Of a stretch of 64,000 nucleotides of DNA, positions 35,056-42,267 are shown one piece after another. The position numbers and the translations under genes are program-made. This DNA is from an uncultured Poribacteria bacterium (GTDB lineage: Bacteria; Poribacteria; WGA-4E; PCPOR2b). Position 1 is the first letter of the stretch. Each line of letters begins with the position of its first letter. The notes under the pieces were generated by a model. That model was not told where the DNA came from. It searched no databases and saw nothing but the letters and a program-made list of their open reading frames with translations. The DNA lies in the NCBI GenBank assembly GCA_958296125.1, contig OY282444.1, positions 186,001-250,000 of the forward strand. The letters are read 5' to 3'.

Positions 35056-38000
35056 TTTACTCTCCTTGGGTTGAGTCTGTTTCCCAACCCCATTCGGTAT
35101 TTGATGTCGTAGTTGATGATGAAGTCTAATTCTTCGTCGGTGAAGCCGTAGTGTTGGGCAAGGGCGCGGTCTATTTCGTCTATGATAGGTTTGGACTTTG
35201 CTGGGAAAAATTGCTTCTCTATGACTATTTGACGATTTTTGGCTTTCTTTTTTTGAAGTATAGAATTTTGTTCATATGATTTTAAAAGTAATTTTGCTAG
35301 CTTAGTATAGACAGGTGAATCTGGCTTGGGGGGTATTGAAATATTGAAAGCGTCGGTCTTCGTGAATCTATAACAGTCCGAAGACATAATCCAATACCAA
35401 TAGGACAACTGACTATTCAATATGCACAAAACACACGATGAATATTTTTCATTTATTTCAAATACCTGGTAGTTATCAGACAGTTTTTCGTAAATACATT
35501 TTCGCCAGTAACGTCCAAAACTATGGAAAGCCAATTGCGTTTGTGAATCCATTTTATTGGAAGTCAAGATAGAAGTTATTGAATTGATTCCAGCAGATAG
35601 CTTTGACCAAATAGAAATTTCTAAATTATTGCCAAATTTCGCAAAGCTCGAAATTTTAATGGCCTCTTCATTTTTAACATATGAAAGATTCGGGAAAAGG
35701 AAAGGTCGAAAACCTGAAGGCCATCTCAAAAATGACGTGGTATAATAATTCTGCATTTCACTTGAATCACAAGTTCCGCAAATGATAGTTAGGTTCATAT
35801 CTACTCCAACGAACAATTTACTTGGTCTCACTGCAAAATGGGAAATATGAAGTGTGGAAAGTTCCCGCATTTTGGATTGTAAGGAGGAGTGCCCATTAGC
35901 ATTGGTACTACTTAACGGTAATATGACTCCAAAACGCCCCTGTTTTATAGCTAAATCAAAAACTTTTTCTGTAACTAGTGCATAGAGATTTCCACATTTA
36001 ATGGTTTCAAAATTTCTCTCAATTACGCGGTATTCTTTTTTCGTTTTTGAATAGCTTACATACGGCGGGTTGCCAATAATCACATCAAACCCACCGTCCT
36101 TGAGAATTCCGTAAAATTCAATGAACCAGTGGAAGGGCTTGTGCGAAGACAGCCAGCTCTGATAAGCAGCTTGCTTGTTCGGATCTACGCCGTATTCATC
36201 AGCGAGGAATCGGTTGAGTTCATCTTCTAACGCCTTGAGTTTATCGCGGAGCACTTGTTTATCATCAGACCTCACGGCACCGCCCAAGTCCGTTTGCTGT
36301 TGACGAAACAGATTAAACAACCGCTCGATATCCTCCGCGCTTTCTTTAATGCGGTTGATGGTGTTGTTGAAGTCTAGTTTACCGGTGACCGCTGTTTCCA
36401 CCTCGTCGTATGTCGCATATCCGACGAGCGTATTCCCTGCTTGTATATTAAAGTCGATGTCGGGCAGCGGTTCAATCTGTCTCACGTCCTCAATCTGCGC
36501 CACCATTTTGAGGAAGAGCCGCAACTTGCAAATCTCTATCGCCTCCTCCATAATATCGACACCGTAAAGGTTGTTGATGATGATGGATTTGAGGATGAAA
36601 TAACGGCGGTTTGGGTGTTGCTCGATGCGTTCAAGGATTTTGCGGAAGTCGTTACCCCCCCTGCCCCCCCGCAAGCGGGGGGGAGCGGGTTCAGAATGCA
36701 AGTGGGAGGGAGCGGGTTCAGAATGCAAGTGGGGGGGAGCAGGTTCAGAATGTAAGTGGGGGGGAGTGGGTTCAGAATGCAAGCGGGGGGGAGCGGGTTG
36801 TAGGTCTGTCAGGAATATTTCCATCCGATCCAGACACGCTTCGTAGAGCGGTTCAAGGATATTGAGAGCGGCAAATAGGAACGCACCGGAACCGCAGGTC
36901 GGATCAAGGATTGTTACCCCAGTGATGGCTTTCCAGAAGGCGCGGAGTAGTTCGGGTCCCTCACAATTTTCGATTACGTCGTGTGCAAATTGACGGATGT
37001 CGAGATTATAGGTAATGAGGGCGTTAATGTCGTCTATTTCTCCGTTTGACAGCTTGGCGTGAATTTTTTTGTATCGCTCCCGCCGCGCGACGGTCTCTCG
37101 CCATATCTCGGTGGGCAGAGCGTATTCATTGGGCGCGGGCTCGTTCCACAGGCCGCGTTTGGATACATCGTCAATCCCTGCCGCAATATCTTCTGGTAAA
37201 TCTAATTTGACACCCCTTTTGACGGCATCGTAGATGTAACGATCGGGATCGGCTTGTAGCAGTTGCCAGACGCTCCCTCCCACTGAATCGGGATTAGAAA
37301 TCCCTCCTACTGGTTCAAAGGCGATTTGACACGCTTTTCGTGCGGTGTCAAAGAGAAAGGGAATCACCGTATTTTTGCTGATATACTCCGTGATGTCCTC
37401 TTTGGTGTAGTACGCCCCCATCTGCTTCTGGTTGATGTATTTTTCAAAGATGTAGCCGAGGACATCGGGATTAATCTCGTTATCATTTCGCGGTGGGCGT
37501 TCGTCAAGGTGCCATTGGTAATCTTCAAAGAAGTCAAAAAGCCCCTCAAATGCAGCGTCAGCAATTTGAATCGACCTTCCCCTTCCCCCACTTTCAGAGG
37601 CTCGCCCTTCCCTTCCCCCCGCTTGCGGGGGGCCAGGGGGGTCATGAAGTTCCTCAAGTGAGTGTCGCTGAAAGATGCCGCCGTTCAGGTAAGGCACTTT
37701 TCCGAGCAGGCGTTTCGTCTCTCTGCTCCGTTCGGACTCCGGTTTCGCGAACCCCTCAAAGAAGAGTGGACAGAGAAAATCGGTGTAGTATCGATCAGTA
37801 CCATTGACTTGGGTCTCTTTGAGCTGGGTCTGCAAATAGTTGGGGTCGTCGTTGAGGAATCCCTTTTTTTGGATAAAGTAGATGAACATCAGCCGATTCA
37901 GCATCACCGAGGCGTACCAGCGTTCCATCTCTGGGTCGGGAATCCCGTTGAGGAATTTGAGAAATCGAGCGTGTTCCGTTTTGAAACGGTCATAAAATCG

Positions 38001-38513
38001 TTTGGTCACGCGCTCAAGGTCAAAGGCTGCCCGGACGCGGCCGGTTACATCTGGCAGCGTGAGCCTTTCTTCCTCGTCTAAGTGAAAAGCAATGGTTTCC
38101 AGTTTTTGAATCAGGGGCTCACCGGACTGTTGGTGCCGATAGGGGTATTCACGACATGCGATAGGCTTCCCTGGTTCCCGTTTGACCCACTGCCAGATTT
38201 GTGTGGCCCCCCCTTTCTCCCCTCCGTGAACAGGGGCGGTGTAGATGATGAGATGTTCGTGGACAGATTTGGCAACCTCCCGTTGAATTTGATGTCGGGT
38301 TGCGTAATCTGGAATACCTCCATCGGTCCTGCCCGCGCAGTGAAAAACAACCATCCCACGTTTTTCAGCGATTGCGGTCAATAGATACTCGGTTTCATCA
38401 ACGGTAACGCTGAGTCTTTGTGTGTGATAATCCCAACCAAGTTCGTCAATCCAGAGCGTTTTGAATTCAGAATCTCTCAGGAGTTGACGGATCCGGGGAC
38501 GATTAATTTGCAT
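35052..38513 (-). CDS. Eco57I-type restriction-modification enzyme / large DNA methyltransferase
   Basis: 1153 residues. N-terminal domain with LWIDELGWD near 20 and a possible nuclease core; helical middle with ERWYASVMLNRLMFIYFIQ near 200 and YIFEKYINQKQMGAYYTKEDI near 375. SAM motif I LDPTCGSGAFL near 534 and catalytic IGNPPYVSYSK near 813 define a gamma-type N6-adenine methyltransferase; the C-terminus is a likely target-recognition region. Low-complexity inserts occur near 300 (PPGPPQAGG) and 572-615 (four to five 9-residue HLHSEPAPP units). GAGGAG precedes the ATG. Probably a single-chain type IIG-like system; specificity unknown. Confidence 0.85.
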   Translation of the reverse strand: MQINRPRIRQLLRDSEFKTLWIDELGWDYHTQRLSVTVDETEYLLTAIAEKRGMVVFHCAGRTDGGIPDYATRHQIQREVAKSVHEHLIIYTAPVHGGEKGGATQIWQWVKREPGKPIACREYPYRHQQSGEPLIQKLETIAFHLDEEERLTLPDVTGRVRAAFDLERVTKRFYDRFKTEHARFLKFLNGIPDPEMERWYASVMLNRLMFIYFIQKKGFLNDDPNYLQTQLKETQVNGTDRYYTDFLCPLFFEGFAKPESERSRETKRLLGKVPYLNGGIFQRHSLEELHDPPGPPQAGGREGRASESGGRGRSIQIADAAFEGLFDFFEDYQWHLDERPPRNDNEINPDVLGYIFEKYINQKQMGAYYTKEDITEYISKNTVIPFLFDTARKACQIAFEPVGGISNPDSVGGSVWQLLQADPDRYIYDAVKRGVKLDLPEDIAAGIDDVSKRGLWNEPAPNEYALPTEIWRETVARRERYKKIHAKLSNGEIDDINALITYNLDIRQFAHDVIENCEGPELLRAFWKAITGVTILDPTCGSGAFLFAALNILEPLYEACLDRMEIFLTDLQPAPPRLHSEPTPPHLHSEPAPPHLHSEPAPSHLHSEPAPPRLRGGRGGNDFRKILERIEQHPNRRYFILKSIIINNLYGVDIMEEAIEICKLRLFLKMVAQIEDVRQIEPLPDIDFNIQAGNTLVGYATYDEVETAVTGKLDFNNTINRIKESAEDIERLFNLFRQQQTDLGGAVRSDDKQVLRDKLKALEDELNRFLADEYGVDPNKQAAYQSWLSSHKPFHWFIEFYGILKDGGFDVIIGNPPYVSYSKTKKEYRVIERNFETIKCGNLYALVTEKVFDLAIKQGRFGVILPLSSTNANGHSSLQSKMRELSTLHISHFAVRPSKLFVGVDMNLTIICGTCDSSEMQNYYTTSFLRWPSGFRPFLFPNLSYVKNEEAIKISSFAKFGNNLEISIWSKLSAGINSITSILTSNKMDSQTQLAFHSFGRYWRKCIYEKLSDNYQVFEINEKYSSCVLCILNSQLSYWYWIMSSDCYRFTKTDAFNISIPPKPDSPVYTKLAKLLLKSYEQNSILQKKKAKNRQIVIEKQFFPAKSKPIIDEIDRALAQHYGFTDEELDFIINYDIKYRMGLGNRLNPRRVK
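36650..36800. repeat. In-frame 27-bp tandem repeats with GC palindrome in the R-M gene
   Basis: About four units of GCGGGTTCAGAATGCAAGTGG-type sequence, 27 bp each, preceded by CCCCCCCGCAAGCGGGGG. Multiple of three, so the frame stays open and encodes repeated HLHSEPAPP. It sits between motif I and motif IV of the methyltransferase, in a place where a loop can be tolerated. Confidence 0.8.
37575..37645. repeat. Second GC palindromic insert in the R-M gene
   Basis: CCCCCCGCTTGCGGGGGG with flanking C-rich sequence encodes PPGPPQAGG and GRASESGG in the protein. Same core as the elements near 7460 and 36660; inserted in frame. Confidence 0.6.
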
Positions 38514-38641
38514 CGGCGTTCTCCTCTCCGCTTCAACGAACGCGCTACTACAACTGTATATCGTAAAGGGATGCCCAAAACGCAGCGATGTCGGAATTAT
38601 AGCGAATTGACATGCGTCGGCAGCGAGTCTTGTGGGAAGAG

Positions 38642-40042
38642 CTAAGGCAGTAGCTGACCTGGGTCCTCGATGCGTGCCCGCAATTCTCCGAGGAAACGAG
38701 CACAGGGGGCACCGTCGATCACTCGGTGGTCAAAGGTAAGCACCAACGTTGCTACGTCTCGGAACTGGATAGATCGATCAGCTACCACCGCAGCCTGACG
38801 GACACGCCCCACTCCCAAAATTGCACACTGCGGGGGATTGAGAACCGGCGTGAACCAATCCACGCCAAGACCGCCGAGATTTGTCACCGTGAACGTGCCA
38901 CCCGTAAAATCGTCAAGCCCCAGCTTTCCATTTCGGGCTCGGTCAGCAAGTTCTCTGACTTTGCCTGCGAGTGCTATTACGCCGAGCGTGTCAACCTTCC
39001 GAACCACCGGCACAACCAACCCCGACTCAATGTCAATGGCAACCCCTAGATTGATGTCGCTATACTGATGTATCGCGTCGTCAATCAATGCCGCGTTGAG
39101 CTGAGGGTGCGATTTCAACGCTTTGGCGGTCGCTTTCAGCACAAAGTCGTTGAGCGTCGGTGTAACTCCATAAGCATCGCGCCACGCCTCCGCATTTGCC
39201 GTGCGGGCGGCTTGGAGTGCGGTGAAATCGACCTCGATCCCTTCCGTAACATGTGGTGCTTGGGACCAGATTGTTCCCAAACGCTCGGCAGTGGTGCGAC
39301 GGATGCCGGCAAGTGGAATAACCTCAACGCCCGCGGCCGGACTATCGGTAGCTGCTTTTTGTGGTGTGTCATCGGTTGTCGTTAACGGAGTGGCAGTGCC
39401 GTCATCAATGGCGCGCTGCACGTCTTCCTTAGTGACCCGTCCCCCCGGACCCGTTCCCTGCAACACTTCAGCATCTACACCGTGTCGTTGGGCAAGCCGC
39501 AAGGCAACAGGAGTCACCCGCGACCCCGCAGGACGATCTGCAGCTGGCTTCTTGGGCTGCGCTGCGGGGCTAGGAGCTGGAGCCTCGCTAGGCACTTTTA
39601 GCGGAGTGGCAGTGCCGTCATCAATGGCGCGCTGCACATCTTCCTTAGTGACCCGTCCCCCCGGACCCGTTCCCTGCAACGCTTCAGCATCCACACCGTG
39701 CCGTTGGGCGAGCCGCAGGGCAACAGGAGTTGCCCGTGATTCTGTAGCTTGCTTCGCAGCGGGTGCTTGGGACTGTTCTGCGGATTCGGTCGGCACCTCT
39801 TCCCCTTCTTCTCCAATCCAAGCGAGGGTTGCGCCAACGTCGTACACACCATCAGCCTGACCCACAATGCGCAATAGCACACCACTGACCGGCGACTCGA
39901 TGTCAGCGACCGCTTTGTCTGTCTCGATCGACACCAGCAGCTGCCCCTCCTCGATTTTACTACCTTCAGCTATGTGCCACTCCACAACGCGACCCGTTTC
40001 CATGGTGTGGCCGAGAGCCGCTAAACGGAACTGTATTGCCAT
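38642..40042 (-). CDS. pdhC: Dihydrolipoamide acyltransferase (E2) of a 2-oxoacid dehydrogenase complex
   Basis: 466 residues. Lipoyl domain 1-80 with Lys43 (IETDKAVAD) as lipoylation site. Two peripheral subunit-binding domains, residues 103-141 and 175-213, are almost identical (VTKEDVQRAIDDGTATPL in both). The catalytic domain from about 240 ends with FDHRVIDGAPCARF, holding the His-x-x-x-Asp-Gly. Transfers acetyl or acyl groups from lipoate to CoA. Tandem binding domains are unusual and could recruit E1 and E3 side by side. Follows pdhB by 22 bases. The acetoin dehydrogenase variant is an alternative. Confidence 0.88.
   Translation of the reverse strand: MAIQFRLAALGHTMETGRVVEWHIAEGSKIEEGQLLVSIETDKAVADIESPVSGVLLRIVGQADGVYDVGATLAWIGEEGEEVPTESAEQSQAPAAKQATESRATPVALRLAQRHGVDAEALQGTGPGGRVTKEDVQRAIDDGTATPLKVPSEAPAPSPAAQPKKPAADRPAGSRVTPVALRLAQRHGVDAEVLQGTGPGGRVTKEDVQRAIDDGTATPLTTTDDTPQKAATDSPAAGVEVIPLAGIRRTTAERLGTIWSQAPHVTEGIEVDFTALQAARTANAEAWRDAYGVTPTLNDFVLKATAKALKSHPQLNAALIDDAIHQYSDINLGVAIDIESGLVVPVVRKVDTLGVIALAGKVRELADRARNGKLGLDDFTGGTFTVTNLGGLGVDWFTPVLNPPQCAILGVGRVRQAAVVADRSIQFRDVATLVLTFDHRVIDGAPCARFLGELRARIEDPGQLLP
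39385..39745. repeat. In-frame duplication of the E1/E3-binding domain in the E2 gene
   Basis: Two blocks of about 140 bp starting near 39386 and 39602, offset 216 bp (72 codons) and differing at few bases, several of them silent. Each encodes one peripheral subunit-binding domain. Confidence 0.85.
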
Positions 40043-40064
40043 GAATCCTCCCTTTCTCCTCGTG

Positions 40065-41036
40065 CTACATCATTACGCGACTAACCGCCTCAGTGATATT
40101 AGCAACTTCAGGTACAACGTGCTTGACCAGCTCAGAACTGAACGGCATCGGCACATGCGGACTGCCAACCCGAACGACCGGCCCATTAAGGTCTCTGAAA
40201 CAGTTTTCACCGATCATCGCCGCTATCTCAGAAGCTGCCCCGGCAAAACTGGAGTCCTCTCCACAGACCACGGCATGACCCGTCCGGCTTACCGACTCAC
40301 AAATCGTCTCGCTATCTAACGGTGACAGACTTCTAGCATCGACAACCTCAACGTCGTAGCCATCGTCCTCTAACAGCACCGCTGCTTCCAGGGACTTCTG
40401 CACCATTGGACCGATGGCAACAACGGTCGCGTCCTCTCCGTCTCGACAGATTTTGGCTTGACCGAGGGGTATGATGTGTTCCCCATCCGGGACCTGACCC
40501 CGAGAGGTATAAATCCGCTTGTACTCGAAAAACAGCACCGGGTCAGGACTGCGTATTGCGGATTTGAGTAATCCCTTGGCATCGCCGGGGGTCGAGGGCA
40601 CGACCACCTGTAAGCCCGGAACGTGCATGAACCACGACTCCATAATTTGCGAGTGCTGCGCCGCCAGCAACCGCCCGACACCACACGGGAGGCGGATGAC
40701 CATCGGTACACTAGCTTGGCCCCCGGTCATGTAACGCATCTTTGCTGCTTGGTTGACCACTTCGTCCATGGCGCAAGTGACGAAATCCATGTACATAATC
40801 TCGACTACAGGGTTCATCCCCGCCATGGCGGCACCGACCCCCACACCCATAATCCCTGCCTCTGCGATCGGTGTCTCGAAAATCCGATCCGGGAAACGCT
40901 CCGCAATGCCCTCCGTCACCTTGTAAGGTCCGCCGTGCGTAATGACATCTTCGCCGATGACGAATATCGTCTCATCGCGCTCCATCTCCTCGTGCAGTGC
41001 CTCTCGTAATGCCTCGCTGAAAGTTAGCGTTCTCAT
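40065..41036 (-). CDS. pdhB: 2-oxoacid dehydrogenase E1 component, beta subunit
   Basis: 323 residues, transketolase-like. FVIGEDVITHGGPYKVTEG near 25, FETPIAEAGIMGVGVGAAMAG (catalytic Glu binding the aminopyrimidine) near 53, and the C-terminal DARSLSPLD and KHVVPEVANI match PdhB/AcoB. With the alpha subunit it decarboxylates pyruvate (or acetoin) on thiamine diphosphate. The ATG shares a base with the alpha stop (TAATG at 41036-41038), so translation is coupled. Confidence 0.92.
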   Translation of the reverse strand: MRTLTFSEALREALHEEMERDETIFVIGEDVITHGGPYKVTEGIAERFPDRIFETPIAEAGIMGVGVGAAMAGMNPVVEIMYMDFVTCAMDEVVNQAAKMRYMTGGQASVPMVIRLPCGVGRLLAAQHSQIMESWFMHVPGLQVVVPSTPGDAKGLLKSAIRSPDPVLFFEYKRIYTSRGQVPDGEHIIPLGQAKICRDGEDATVVAIGPMVQKSLEAAVLLEDDGYDVEVVDARSLSPLDSETICESVSRTGHAVVCGEDSSFAGAASEIAAMIGENCFRDLNGPVVRVGSPHVPMPFSSELVKHVVPEVANITEAVSRVMM

Positions 41037-42016
41037 TATGCCACCTCCTGCACAGGAGCGAGGACATCCGTGGTGACGCTATCAGGTGTCGGGAACGGAC
41101 TCTCCTCGGCAAATCTTACTGCCTCGGTAATCTCATCTTTGACCTCGTTCTGGATTTGGGTGTCCTCCTCTTCGGTCAACCATCCCTGCTCCATCATCGT
41201 CGATTGGAAGGTGGTGATCGGGTCACGGTTGGTCCGCCACTCTTCAACCTCAGCGGCGGGACGGTACTGCTCTTCGTCCCCCAAGCTGTGTCCGTAGAAG
41301 CGGTAGGTTCGTGCCTCAATCAATGTAGGTCCGCCGCCTTTGCGGGCCCGCTCAACTGCTTCACCCGCGACCTCGTAGACCTCGACGAGGTTCTGACCAT
41401 CGACCGACACACCGGGGATTGCATAAGAGCCCGCCATATCGGCGACTGAATCGAGCACCGCCACATTCATGCGCGGCACCCACTGCTGATACTGGTTATT
41501 CTCGCAGACGTAGACAACGGGGAGCTTCCACAAAGCCCCAAGCCCGATGCCTTCGTGAAAGGTGCCACGTGCAGCCGCACCATCACCAAAGAAGCACACC
41601 GATACCTGATCCGTTCCGCGTAGCTTGCTAGCGAGTGCGGCACCGGTGGCTGGCGCGATGCCGGCACCGACAATGCCGTTAGCACCGAGCATGTTGAGCG
41701 AGAAATCGGCGATGTGCATCGAACCACCTTTCCCTGCGCACGTCCCTGTGGCTTTGCCGAAAAGTTCTGCCATCATACGGTGTGATTCAGCCCCCTTGGC
41801 TAAGCAGTGACCATGGCTGCGGTGCGTGCCGAGAACATAATCGTCATCCCGTAGGTTGGAACAGACACCAACAGCGACTGCCTCTTCCCCACAGTACATG
41901 TGAAGGGCACCAACCACGGAGCCGAGACTTGTCTGGCGATTCGCCTCTTCCTCAAAGAGGCGGATGCGCCACATATCTCTGTACATCGTTTTGCACAATT
42001 CAGATGATAGGGACAT
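41036..42016 (-). CDS. pdhA: 2-oxoacid dehydrogenase E1 component, alpha subunit
   Basis: 326 residues. Thiamine diphosphate motif GDGAAARGTFHEGIGLGALW ending in CENNQY; LGTHRSHGHCLAKG and MHIADFSLNMLGANGIVGAG contain the conserved His and phosphorylation-loop region. First gene of pdhA-pdhB-pdhC on the minus strand; AGGAGA 9 bases before the ATG. Length and gene order also fit acetoin dehydrogenase. No E3 gene is in view. Confidence 0.92.
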   Translation of the reverse strand: MSLSSELCKTMYRDMWRIRLFEEEANRQTSLGSVVGALHMYCGEEAVAVGVCSNLRDDDYVLGTHRSHGHCLAKGAESHRMMAELFGKATGTCAGKGGSMHIADFSLNMLGANGIVGAGIAPATGAALASKLRGTDQVSVCFFGDGAAARGTFHEGIGLGALWKLPVVYVCENNQYQQWVPRMNVAVLDSVADMAGSYAIPGVSVDGQNLVEVYEVAGEAVERARKGGGPTLIEARTYRFYGHSLGDEEQYRPAAEVEEWRTNRDPITTFQSTMMEQGWLTEEEDTQIQNEVKDEITEAVRFAEESPFPTPDSVTTDVLAPVQEVA

Positions 42017-42038
42017 AAGCTATTCTCCTAGGGTTAAG

Positions 42039-42056
42039 TTGTAATGTATATTACAA
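42039..42056. promoter_or_regulatory. Palindromic operator candidate before pdhA
   Basis: TTGTAAT-GTAT-ATTACAA, perfect 7-bp arms around four bases, 23 bp upstream of the pdhA ATG. The size and symmetry fit a dimeric repressor such as a GntR- or TetR-family protein. No regulator gene is adjacent. Confidence 0.5.
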
Positions 42057-42267
42057 GATCCGACTACTGTAAATGTTCTGCGCTACAAAGTGTGCGGTTT
42101 GGTATTATCTCATCTTCTATTATACCGAACCGGAATAAAATAAGCAAATCATTGCAGGACAAACCGGCGCAATCACTATGTTCGGGAGTTATCGCTCGTG
42201 CGATTTTCAAAAAACACGAGATCCGTTCCTGTGGTGGTATCATACTGTTCACTCTGTGCCTTCATAC

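Larger units (their letters stand above)
34018..35128. repeat. Tandem duplication: coiled-coil gene plus 3' end of the R-M gene
   Basis: Unit A 34018-34568 (551 bp), unit B 34569-35074 (506 bp), then a third copy of about 54 bp (35075-35128) that is the true 3' end of the R-M gene. Each unit contains a copy of that 3' end and one coiled-coil gene. The two lengths differ by 45 bp, exactly explained by two extra 33-bp repeats in A and a 21-bp extra segment in B. The copied R-M ends carry an in-frame TGA where the original has AGA. Confidence 0.9.

Noticed and set aside
34089-35074. Plus-strand frames of 144-159 codons opposite the coiled-coil genes
   Set aside because: They are antisense shadows of a repetitive coding sequence. 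The minus-strand frames have ribosome sites, a signal-like start and coupling to the R-M gene.
36650-36800. Regularly spaced repeats that look like a short CRISPR array
   Set aside because: The units are contiguous with no unique spacers, keep one reading frame and encode repeated residues inside the R-M protein. No cas genes are present.
39201-39860. Plus-strand frame of 219 codons opposite the E2 gene
   Set aside because: The minus strand encodes a full E2 with recognised domains; the antisense frame is open because of the repeated, GC-rich codons.
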